Of a stretch of 5,400 nt of DNA, positions 1-5,374 are shown one piece after another. The first letter of the stretch is position 1, and each line of letters begins with the position of its first letter. Under the pieces are notes generated by a model. That model was given only the letters and a program-made list of their open reading frames with translations, was not told the DNA's origin and searched no databases. This stretch comes from a bacterium UBP17_UBA6191. GTDB taxonomy: Bacteria > Muiribacteriota > UBA6191. A program made the translations under genes and the position numbers. The stretch is from the NCBI GenBank assembly GCA_002422125.1, contig DITF01000140.1, positions 1 through 5,400 on the forward strand, read 5' to 3'.

Positions 1-1
1 T

Positions 2-79
2 GACAGATTCCACTCATCTGAATTGGGAAACGCTGTAGTTTGGGGAGTGAACGATCATGAACAGATTCTTAAATCATGA
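2..79 (+). CDS. possible C-terminal end of an upstream gene
   Basis: This frame is open from the window edge for 25 codons and stops at TGA 77-79. Its residues read like ordinary protein (for example SSELGNAVVWGVNDHEQIL). A second frame is also open from the edge but stops earlier, at TAG 36-38, so the true frame cannot be chosen from so little sequence. If the longer frame is real, the gene ends about 45 bases before the lipoprotein gene and could belong to the same transcript. I do not recognise the product, and the call is weak. Confidence 0.25.
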   Translation, partial: DRFHSSELGNAVVWGVNDHEQILKS

Positions 80-124
80 TAGGATTGTCTGCTAAATATT
101 GACTTACGGGAATGGAGATTGGTG

Positions 125-730
125 ATGAGTGTTAGGATATTGGGTCTGTTAATCGTGTCCAACCTGTTTTTTACGGGGTGTACCAAGGAAGAAATGCGTA
201 CGGAATGGAAGCCTGATCTGGATGTGGCCCAACCCAATCCCCATCAGTTTCAACATTCGGCAGCAGTTCCTGTGCAGGTTGAATCTGGGCAGGTCTTTTC
301 CTTTGCCGATCTGACATTTGCGATTCCCTCAGGATGGAAACAGATTGAGGCCAGTTCAGCCATGAGACTGGCGGAATTTCGCTCTGAACAAGCCCCGGAT
401 GTTGAGATTGTGGCTTTTCACTTTGGGCCATCTGCCGGTAGTGTGGAGGCTAATTTGAGCCGCTGGAAGGATCAGTTTGCCAAGCTTGAGTCAGATCGTG
501 AAGAAAACCTTTTGGGTGGGAAGGTCAGAATTGCTGATTATTCAGGAGTGTTTAAGCTGGCTGCTGCACCAATGTCGCCGAATTTTCAGGAGGCAGCGGG
601 TTATAGAATGCTGGCATCGATTGTAATTTCTCAATCTGGCCCAGTGTTTTTCAAAGTCACAGACAGTAAAGAAAAAATTGCCCTGATCGAAAAGGATTTT
701 TGGGCCATGATGCAATCCATAGGAAAATAG
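125..730 (+). CDS. predicted outer-membrane-type lipoprotein, unknown function
   Basis: The product is a 201-aa exported lipoprotein of unknown function. I start it at ATG 125 because GGAG at 114-117 lies seven bases upstream; in-frame TTG 119 and GTG 122 are less likely. The N-terminus has a short basic n-region (Arg4), a hydrophobic stretch and a signal peptidase II motif, Phe-Thr-Gly-Cys, with the lipidated Cys at residue 19. Residue +2 is Thr, not Asp, which by the enterobacterial rule suggests the outer membrane. The mature part has a polar linker, then a small domain beginning near residue 60 with the pattern IPSGWK, MRLAEF, a central NLSRWKDQF and a late GPVFFKVTD. From memory this pattern recalls lipoproteins common in Planctomycetes and deltaproteobacteria, but no biochemical role follows. 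The gene heads a compact unit, and its stop overlaps the next start. Confidence 0.85.
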   Translation: MSVRILGLLIVSNLFFTGCTKEEMRTEWKPDLDVAQPNPHQFQHSAAVPVQVESGQVFSFADLTFAIPSGWKQIEASSAMRLAEFRSEQAPDVEIVAFHFGPSAGSVEANLSRWKDQFAKLESDREENLLGGKVRIADYSGVFKLAAAPMSPNFQEAAGYRMLASIVISQSGPVFFKVTDSKEKIALIEKDFWAMMQSIGK

Positions 731-963
731 TGGAGCCATCGGCTGAATTATTGGAAGTACTGCGTATGGGCAAGGTTTGCGAGTTTCGCGCCTTTGTTCT
801 GAATCAACAGTATTTTATTGCCAAATCACAGCCATTTATTGGGGAAAAGGAATGGGAGGCTCTTTATCATAAGGCAATTCTTGGTTATGATGAACTCAAG
901 GATCGTTGGCCAGATTCTGTAGCCTGGCTAGCCCAAAATGGTTTTTTTTCTATGTTGTTATGA
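730..963 (+). CDS. small hypothetical protein, 77 aa, GTG start
   Basis: I do not recognise this protein. The frame is open further upstream, but the likely start is GTG 730-732, which shares its G with the lipoprotein stop (TAG 728-730). AGGA at 721-724 lies five bases before it, a layout typical of translational coupling. The product is about 77 aa with no signal peptide. It is rich in aromatic and charged residues (for example EKEWEALYH and DELKDRWPDSVAW), consistent with a small folded cytoplasmic domain, and ends in a hydrophobic FFSMLL. An eight-T run at 942-949 lies just before the end and could be a site of slippage or sequencing error; a shift there would change only the last few residues. 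The SEC-C gene begins 11 bases after its stop. Tight packing and a normal amino-acid mix support a real gene, but homologues would be needed to be sure. Confidence 0.62.
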   Translation: MEPSAELLEVLRMGKVCEFRAFVLNQQYFIAKSQPFIGEKEWEALYHKAILGYDELKDRWPDSVAWLAQNGFFSMLL

Positions 964-974
964 TATGAGGTTGT

Positions 975-1700
975 ATGAAATTTGCCCGCAATGAATCCTG
1001 CCCCTGTGGTAGTGAAAAAAAGTTCAAAAAGTGTTGTGAGTTGAAACCAAATCCAGATATTCGGGATGAGGACCTTCGTGCAGCGGCTGAGGAAATCGAT
1101 TCCGTTCTGAAGGCGGCTATCGAAGACTTTTCCACCGATGAGTATATTGAGACTTATGCTATTGGGATGAATCAGCTCAAACGATTTTTTGGTTTAAATG
1201 ATGCGCAATTGGAAGAATTTATGGACTCAGAATTTGGCCAACAGCAAATTCTGGAGTGGATGTTGTTTGTGACCCCCGTGGGAGATCACAGAAACTACTT
1301 TGCCGCTCAGGAGGCAGAGCTTCACCAAAAACTAGGGCAAACCAGTCTGTCTCTATTTATTGTGGATTCTGGTTTTGGGGACTTTTTGGTGCTGCAAGAC
1401 TTATTCACATCGGAGTATCATTTTGTGAAACTTCTGGTGCCTAAGCATCTCCATGGCGGAGACATCCTAACTGGCCGAATGTTTCAAGGCGGGGCTGGCA
1501 AACTCCTGCTTTCAGCCTATGCCCAGTTTCGTCTTACGCATGGACAAATGGATGAGCTGCGGCGCAATGTGGTAGTTATGGATACCAAAAGCCTTCAGGA
1601 ATTGCAGCCAGAGGTTTTTTCTGAGGTTTATCATCTGGCTAAACGGCAGGATTTTGCCCTGACCCCAGAAGATGAACACTGCGGCCACCACCATCACTGA
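975..1700 (+). CDS. SEC-C zinc-motif protein with His-rich C-terminus
   Basis: The protein has 241 aa. GAGG at 967-970 sits four bases before the ATG. Residues 9-21 form a SEC-C motif, CPCGSEKKFKKCC, with Cys9, Cys11, Cys20 and Cys21 in the CxCx8CC spacing. In SecA and related proteins this small module binds zinc and contacts SecB or the ribosome. The rest (about residues 30-230) is an alpha/beta protein with no signal peptide or membrane segment that I can assign to a named family. It includes a helical, acidic stretch near 30-90 and a more hydrophobic part around 120-175. The last residues are EHCGHHHH, a natural cluster of five His and one Cys that could be a second metal site. The gene is last in its unit and converges on flgI. 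A role in protein quality control or ribosome/Sec contact is only inferred from the motif. Confidence 0.9.
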   Translation: MKFARNESCPCGSEKKFKKCCELKPNPDIRDEDLRAAAEEIDSVLKAAIEDFSTDEYIETYAIGMNQLKRFFGLNDAQLEEFMDSEFGQQQILEWMLFVTPVGDHRNYFAAQEAELHQKLGQTSLSLFIVDSGFGDFLVLQDLFTSEYHFVKLLVPKHLHGGDILTGRMFQGGAGKLLLSAYAQFRLTHGQMDELRRNVVVMDTKSLQELQPEVFSEVYHLAKRQDFALTPEDEHCGHHHH

Positions 1701-1702
1701 AA

Positions 1703-2716
1703 TTAGATAACCTCAAGATGGGCCTGCAAAGCACCGGAATTTTTGATTTCCTGAAGAATGGCGATCAAATCCGATGTTTTGATGCCCATCAGGTTTAAAG
1801 TATTGACTAGCTCAGAAACAGTGCTGCCGTTTTTCATTTCTACCATTGATTCTGGGGCTCCGGTCTGATTTAGCTGGTTTCCCACCTGAATCATCATGGA
1901 TTTGTGGGCAATGGCAATTGGGGAGACCTTGACTTCGCCCCCAAGAATTACGGTGCCGGTGCGCTCGTTCACAACAACTTTAGCCATTTGATCCACGGTA
2001 ATTTCCATGCCCTCCAGTTGGGATATAAAATCAACTGGATTGTTTTGAAAACTGTAGGGTACACGAATGTTTACTCTGCGCGAATCTGTGGCCTGAGCCA
2101 AAATCTGGTTGTATCTAAGATTGATGGATTCAGCCAGTTGATTGGCAGTTGCAAAGTCTCCATTTAAAAGAACATATTGAATCTGTCTATCCTTCATAAA
2201 TGGCATGGGTAGGGCTAGTTCCACAATTGCTCCGTTAGGAATTCTGCCAACGGTCTGATGTCCACCCTGACCACGACCGCCACCTTGTGCCATGCCCCCA
2301 ACAGACACCGCTCCTTGGGCTACGGCATATACCTGTCCATCGGCTCCCATTAAAGGAGTCTGCAATAGGACTCCCCCTTGCAGGCTCCCAGCATCGCCCA
2401 CAGTAGATACTGTAATGTCAATTGTATCCCCAGGATTCAAAAATGGACCCAGTTCAGCAGTGATGACAACTGCTGCGGCATTTTTAGGCTGGATGTTGAG
2501 ATTTGCCAGTTGCATTCCCAGATTTCTCATGGTGTTTCCCAGCATTTCTTTGGTAATAGGAGTTTTATCGCCGGTGCCATTCAGGCCAATGACAATTCCG
2601 GTTCCCACAAGCTGATTTTTACGCACCCCGTCAAGTCTTGCGATATCCTTGAGCCTTGCCGCCATGGACCAGATTTGTGTGTGGGTAAGAATCAGGATTA
2701 ATATTAGTTTAAGCAT
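1703..2716 (-). CDS. flgI: flagellar P-ring protein FlgI
   Basis: FlgI builds the P ring, the periplasmic collar that lets the flagellar rod turn within the peptidoglycan layer. The 337-aa product has a signal peptide (residues 1-19, cleavage probably after Ser-Met-Ala) followed by the family start RLKDIARLDGVRKNQLVGTG. Other hallmarks are GLNGTGDK near 49-56, NAAAVVITAELGPF, LNPGDTIDITVSTVGDA, VGRIPNGAIVE and the C-terminal ending GALQAHLEVI. It is close to the usual family length and appears intact. A Gly/Gln-rich stretch (MAQGGGRGQGG) precedes VGRIPNG where many homologues have a variable loop. The protein has no cysteine, so it lacks the disulfide that stabilises enterobacterial FlgI. It follows flgH by 23 bases in the same direction, so the two are almost certainly co-transcribed. 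Neither flgA, its usual chaperone gene, nor flgJ is next to it. Confidence 0.97.
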   Translation of the reverse strand: MLKLILILILTHTQIWSMAARLKDIARLDGVRKNQLVGTGIVIGLNGTGDKTPITKEMLGNTMRNLGMQLANLNIQPKNAAAVVITAELGPFLNPGDTIDITVSTVGDAGSLQGGVLLQTPLMGADGQVYAVAQGAVSVGGMAQGGGRGQGGHQTVGRIPNGAIVELALPMPFMKDRQIQYVLLNGDFATANQLAESINLRYNQILAQATDSRRVNIRVPYSFQNNPVDFISQLEGMEITVDQMAKVVVNERTGTVILGGEVKVSPIAIAHKSMMIQVGNQLNQTGAPESMVEMKNGSTVSELVNTLNLMGIKTSDLIAILQEIKNSGALQAHLEVI

Positions 2717-2722
2717 GTGTTT

Positions 2723-2727
2723 CTCCT
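2723..2727 (-). promoter_or_regulatory. flgI ribosome binding site
   Basis: Read on the minus strand this is AGGAG, six bases before the flgI ATG. It overlaps a perfect 10-bp palindrome, CCTAGCTAGG at 2725-2734, which fills part of the 23-base gap after flgH. The palindrome has no loop, so it is unlikely to form a stable hairpin. Confidence 0.8.
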
Positions 2728-2739
2728 AGCTAGGTGTAA

Positions 2740-3372
2740 TTAGAGCAATCCACCAAAAATTTTCTGCAGGAATCCGCCTTTTTGGCTTCTTTGAAATGTG
2801 CCTTTGCCAATCATTTCAATCTGGGCATTGGCGATTTTTTGAGAATTTACCTGATTGTTTACAACATCTTCTGGTCTGACATGACCAGTGACTTTAAACT
2901 CCTGTTTTTCTCCATTTACCTGTACACTTTTTGAACCTTCCAAATAAAGGTTTCCGTTGGGAAGAATCTGCTTGATCATGACAGACATATAGCTATCCAG
3001 AGTGGAGTTCTGCGTCAGCTTTCCTTCGCCAGTAAATGTTGTGTTGGATGCAGAATCAGACAGATTATTACCAATCACGCCCAAGGCTCTTCCCGGGCCA
3101 CCCAAAGAGGAGCCCGCAACCCCAGTTAGCACGCTGGCCAATTTGGAGAATACATCGGACTCGTAGCGATTTTGATCTTTAACTTCGGTTTTTGAATTAT
3201 TGGATGCTCTCGCCTCTTCCTGAATATTGATTTGCAAAATATCTCCCGTCTGAAACTGGGGATTGTGTTTGCTGGTGAAATTTTGTCCACCCTTACCCCA
3301 AAGGGAAGTGGCAAAGCAAGGAACCATGCTTATCAGAACACCAAGAATCAGGCTTTGAATGTAGACTTTCAT
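2740..3372 (-). CDS. flgH: flagellar L-ring protein FlgH
   Basis: FlgH forms the L ring in the outer membrane and pairs with the FlgI P ring as the rod bushing. From ATG 3372 the protein has 210 aa, within the family range. Family marks are SLWGKGG at the mature start, TGDILQINIQEEARASN, FTGEGKLTQNSTL, the strongly conserved QILPNGNLYLEGSKSVQVNG followed by EKQEF, the VRPEDV segment and QIANAQIEMIGKG, with a GGFLQKIFGGLL end. I chose the start at 3372 because it gives a classical signal peptide (Met-Lys, then a hydrophobic core, cleavage near Cys-Phe-Ala). In-frame ATG 3420 would add 16 mostly polar and basic residues; neither start has a strong Shine-Dalgarno. The usual lipobox is absent: the only N-terminal Cys (19) follows Val-Pro. 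This gene is first in the leftward unit, so its promoter should lie in the short gap before tRNA-His. Confidence 0.95.
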   Translation of the reverse strand: MKVYIQSLILGVLISMVPCFATSLWGKGGQNFTSKHNPQFQTGDILQINIQEEARASNNSKTEVKDQNRYESDVFSKLASVLTGVAGSSLGGPGRALGVIGNNLSDSASNTTFTGEGKLTQNSTLDSYMSVMIKQILPNGNLYLEGSKSVQVNGEKQEFKVTGHVRPEDVVNNQVNSQKIANAQIEMIGKGTFQRSQKGGFLQKIFGGLL

Positions 3373-3453
3373 ACAGAACCGCCATTTTAAGTTTGTTTTT
3401 GTCCATTTTTGTATCGGCATGTGTTGGCCTGGCCCTTAATGTTTTGCGGCAAG

Positions 3454-3482
3454 ATTAGATAAGTACTTGCTTAGGATGTTTG
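3454..3482 (-). promoter_or_regulatory. candidate promoter for flgH-flgI
   Basis: On the minus strand, CAAACA (3477-3482), a 17-base spacer and TCTAAT (3454-3459) give a modest sigma-70-type match: three of six and five of six bases. It would start RNA near 3447, ahead of both possible flgH starts. It overlaps the rightward tRNA-His promoter on the other strand. I found no convincing sigma-28 or sigma-54 flagellar promoter here. Confidence 0.25.
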
Positions 3483-3495
3483 TCGGTGATAAAAT
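3467..3495 (+). promoter_or_regulatory. extended -10 promoter for tRNA-His
   Basis: TTGCTT (3467-3472), a 17-base spacer and TAAAAT (3490-3495) match the sigma-70 pattern. TG at 3487-3488, one base before the -10, makes an extended -10 element that offsets the weak -35. The bases after the -10 are CCGGCC, a GC-rich discriminator typical of stringently controlled stable-RNA promoters. The predicted start near 3502 leaves a leader of about 23 bases before the tRNA. Confidence 0.6.
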
Positions 3496-3524
3496 CCGGC
3501 CTGTTGGAAGCAATTCCATGGCGT

Positions 3525-3599
3525 GGCGGTTGTAGCTCAGTTGGTTAGAGCACCAGATTGTGGTTCTGGGGGTCGCGGGTTCGAATCCCGTCAGTCGCC
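3525..3599 (+). tRNA. tRNA-His (GTG)
   Basis: A complete cloverleaf can be folded. The acceptor arms are 3526-3532 (GCGGTTG) and 3592-3598 (CAGTCGC), with two G-U pairs. The D arm is GCTC/GAGC. The anticodon stem CCAGA/TCTGG encloses loop TTGTGGT with anticodon GTG at 3560-3562, and the T arm is GCGGG-TTCGAAT-CCCGT. The extra G at 3525 (position -1) faces C73 at 3599, the identity mark of tRNA-His. CCA is not encoded; the bases that follow are CTC, so the end must be added by a CCA-adding enzyme. Confidence 0.97.
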
Positions 3600-3653
3600 C
3601 TCGTCTAGCGTCCGGGCAGGAATAGTCCAATTTGGGCTGATGGCATTTAAGTC

Positions 3654-3683
3654 TTGTCTGGTTCGGTGCTACCGGATTAGAAT
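3654..3683 (+). promoter_or_regulatory. promoter for tRNA-Arg and probably the TPR gene
   Basis: TTGTCT (3654-3659) and TAGAAT (3678-3683) match the sigma-70 hexamers at four and five of six bases, with an 18-base spacer. RNA is expected to start near 3690. That is about 12 bases before the tRNA and right at ATG 3692, so a coding transcript starting there would be essentially leaderless. The site lies in the 102-base gap after tRNA-His, so the two tRNAs need not share a transcript. Confidence 0.58.
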
Positions 3684-3691
3684 AAGGCATT

Positions 3692-5248
3692 ATGACTAAA
3701 TGGACTTGTAACTCAACGGATAGAGTATCGGTCTTCGGAACCGAGAGTAGGGGTTCGAATCCCTTCAGGTCCATTTTTCTATTCCTGATTCTTTCGTTTG
3801 CACATGTTTCAGAGGCCACTACGCCTCAAATGCATAACACCGCTGGTCTCGCCTTGTATTACCAAGGCAAATACCCTCAGGCTTTTCAGGAGTTTTTGTC
3901 TTCTTTGCGCAAGGACCCCAATAATGTTACAGCCCATTTTAATCTGGGGCGAATCTTTGAAAAGCAGGGCAAATTTGAGGATGCGTTTATTCAATATCAA
4001 AGGACATTGTCGCTTGATCCTGTAAATCAGGGTGCTAAGTCTGGCTTTGAGCGGCTGCGTCGTTATGAAAAAAGACCAGAGATTGTGGTTAGAACCAGAG
4101 AGGAAGAGCTTGAGCAACAAGTAAGGGCTCAGCCAGAGACTCTGAGTGGGCGGGAGGCGCAAAGCGAGCTATTGCAGGTTAGAATTAAGCAGATTCAGGA
4201 TTTATTTGATCAGAAAAATTTCAGCGCAGCTCAAGATTTGATTGTCAAAACCCAGGTTTTGTACCCCGATAACGGGGAGCTTACATTTCTTCACGCTCGT
4301 TATGCTTACCTTATGAATCAATTTCCAGAAGCAGCCGAGAAAGCTCGCCTTGCCGTAAATAGAGGGGTTTCACAAGAGGATGTGGCCCTGTATCTTCTGG
4401 CTTTAAGCTACGAAGGTCTTGGGGATTATGTCAGGGCCGAGTCCGCCCTCAAAGATGCCCTGAAATTGGCTCCGTCTAATGCTGTGTATTATGAGAGACT
4501 GGGAATTGTTCAGAGAAGGCAGGGAAAACAAGTCGATGCTTGGGAGCAATTCCGTCGTGGGGTAGATGTCAATCCCGGAGCTGTGGAAACACGGGTAAAG
4601 CTGAACCGGTTATCCAGAGAACTTTCACTAAAAACTTACACTCAGGGGAAACTGGCCTTTGAGCAAAGAAACTATGCTGAGGCCAAAAGCCTTTTAACAC
4701 AGGCTCTGGAGTTTGGTGAGTTGACACCGGATATGCAAAGTGAAGCCAAGAATCTGTTATCCATGACAGAATACTGGGTGCAAAAGTCGGATAAAATTGC
4801 CCAGGTTCGTGAGGTTCAGCAGGGAAATACCCTTGGTATCAATCTGAAACGAGATCTTCCATTTGAAGAGGTTCGCGATTCTGTAGGCCTTTATGTTGGG
4901 AATTATGTTTCCTGGAAGGGTCGAGTAGTTCATCTGGAGCAAAAAGACGGGTTTTATGAAATCATAGTCGACTCTGATGACAGAAATGAATTTCAGGAAG
5001 ATCTTGGAATGCAGGGTTTTTTTGTGGTTCATGTAAAGGGGAAAATTCCTGATGATAGGCGACTCTCCTATTTAGGTATGGCCGAGGTTAAGGGTAAATT
5101 GAAGGATTCGGCTTTTGTAAGAAACCCATACAATAAAAATGTGTCTTCTCGCAAACAGCCGGTAGTGCTTTTAACAGAAGGCCGATTTGAGAACCGGGAG
5201 TTTGGTTCAGGATTTCTCAGAGTGTATCCAGAAGCTGGGCTTTTTTAG
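3692..5248 (+). CDS. exported TPR-repeat protein with C-terminal beta-rich domain; start uncertain
   Basis: The open frame has 518 codons. Its only upstream ATG (3692) precedes tRNA-Arg, so codons 4-28 would be read through the tRNA. Residues 28-42 (IFLFLILSFAHVSEA) look like a signal-peptide core with cleavage after Ser-Glu-Ala, yet no ATG, GTG or TTG lies between the tRNA and this segment. ATG 3830 (residue 47) would give a 472-aa protein without a signal, and its nearest purine-rich site is 14 bases away. TPR units lie near residues 48-79, 80-113, 161-194, 195-228, 229-263 and 264-297, with a weaker one near 311-345. The unit at 229-263 is clearest (ALYLLALSYEGLGDYVRAES). Residues 396-502 form a beta-rich, possibly OB-like domain (YVGNYVSWKGRVVHLE, FFVVHVKGKIPDD). 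TPRs mediate protein-protein contacts; a periplasmic scaffold role is inferred. The coding call is firm, the 5' end is not. Confidence 0.85.
   Translation: MTKWTCNSTDRVSVFGTESRGSNPFRSIFLFLILSFAHVSEATTPQMHNTAGLALYYQGKYPQAFQEFLSSLRKDPNNVTAHFNLGRIFEKQGKFEDAFIQYQRTLSLDPVNQGAKSGFERLRRYEKRPEIVVRTREEELEQQVRAQPETLSGREAQSELLQVRIKQIQDLFDQKNFSAAQDLIVKTQVLYPDNGELTFLHARYAYLMNQFPEAAEKARLAVNRGVSQEDVALYLLALSYEGLGDYVRAESALKDALKLAPSNAVYYERLGIVQRRQGKQVDAWEQFRRGVDVNPGAVETRVKLNRLSRELSLKTYTQGKLAFEQRNYAEAKSLLTQALEFGELTPDMQSEAKNLLSMTEYWVQKSDKIAQVREVQQGNTLGINLKRDLPFEEVRDSVGLYVGNYVSWKGRVVHLEQKDGFYEIIVDSDDRNEFQEDLGMQGFFVVHVKGKIPDDRRLSYLGMAEVKGKLKDSAFVRNPYNKNVSSRKQPVVLLTEGRFENREFGSGFLRVYPEAGLF
3702..3773 (+). tRNA. tRNA-Arg (TCG)
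   Basis: This is a complete 72-base cloverleaf. The acceptor is GGACTTG (3702-3708) with CAGGTCC (3766-3772), and A at 3773 is the discriminator. The D arm is ACTC/GAGT. The anticodon stem TCGGT/ACCGA encloses loop CTTCGGA, anticodon TCG at 3735-3737, which reads CGA and related Arg codons. The T arm is AGGGG-TTCGAAT-CCCTT. CCA is not encoded. Five Ts follow directly (3774-3778), which after a folded tRNA might cause partial termination. The gene lies wholly within the stop-free frame that continues into the TPR protein. Confidence 0.97.
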
Positions 5249-5299
5249 CCACAGATATTGGTGGACTGATAAACTTCGCCAAAAAGCGTTTGAGTTTTG
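5249..5299. other. short intergenic stretch after the TPR gene
   Basis: No gene or strong terminator is seen. CCAC/GTGG at the left end can pair over an eight-base loop, and an imperfect AAAC..CGC / GCG..TTT pairing near 5270-5292 precedes TTTTG. Both are too weak to call an intrinsic terminator. GGCT-TTTTT-AGCC across the TPR stop (5238-5250) is a four-base stem with its Ts in the loop. Confidence 0.4.
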
Positions 5300-5328
5300 T
5301 TGAGATTCACGCTTGCGCCTGTTAAAAT
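5300..5328 (+). promoter_or_regulatory. strong promoter for tRNA-Leu
   Basis: TTGAGA (5300-5305), a 17-base spacer and TAAAAT (5323-5328) match the sigma-70 consensus at five of six bases in each hexamer, the best match in the window. GGTGGGC follows the -10, a GC-rich discriminator common at stable-RNA promoters. The expected start near 5335 leaves a leader of about 40 bases before the tRNA, which contains the hairpin at 5348-5368. Confidence 0.7.
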
Positions 5329-5347
5329 GGTGGGCTTCATGGGGATT

Positions 5348-5368
5348 TTACTGTCGTCATGACAGTAA
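5348..5368 (+). repeat. perfect inverted repeat (hairpin) in the tRNA-Leu leader
   Basis: TTACTGTC (5348-5355) and GACAGTAA (5361-5368) are perfectly complementary over eight bases with loop GTCAT. The inner GTCATGAC (5356-5363) is itself a palindrome. No T run follows, so it is not an intrinsic terminator. It ends six bases before the tRNA and could be a 5'-leader structure affecting processing, or a protein-binding site. Confidence 0.55.
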
Positions 5369-5374
5369 GGAAAT

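Noticed and set aside
57..95. 12-codon ATG frame upstream of the lipoprotein as a leader peptide
   Set aside because: It has no ribosome site, no run of regulatory codons and no attenuator-like stem after it.
942..949. Eight-T run as a programmed frameshift joining the 77-aa protein to the SEC-C protein
   Set aside because: The SEC-C frame has a TGA at 966-968 just before its own ATG, so no shift at the run could create a fusion.
1904..2167. 87-codon plus-strand frame
   Set aside because: It is antisense to conserved FlgI sequence and has no ribosome site or recognisable domain.
2292..2701. Two overlapping 107-codon plus-strand frames
   Set aside because: They lie opposite flgI, whose family match is unmistakable, and their Pro/Ser-rich content is typical of shadow frames.
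3631..3643. GTCCAATTTGGGC inverted repeat after tRNA-His as a terminator
   Set aside because: The palindrome has at most a one-base centre and no T run after it, so it cannot form a normal intrinsic terminator.
3574..3773. Repeated GGTTCGAATCCC in the two tRNAs as attachment sites of an integrated element
   Set aside because: The match is the conserved T arm of any tRNA; the spacer is about 100 bases and no integrase is present.
3436..3819. 127-codon minus-strand frame with GFEPATPRTT and GFEPLLSVP repeats
   Set aside because: It is the antisense of tRNA-His and tRNA-Arg. The GFEP pieces come from the reverse complement of the T-arm GGTTCGAATCCC, a classic false protein.
3798..4025. 75-codon frame starting just after tRNA-Arg
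   Set aside because: It is a shifted reading of the TPR gene; the TPR frame has clear repeat periodicity through the same bases.
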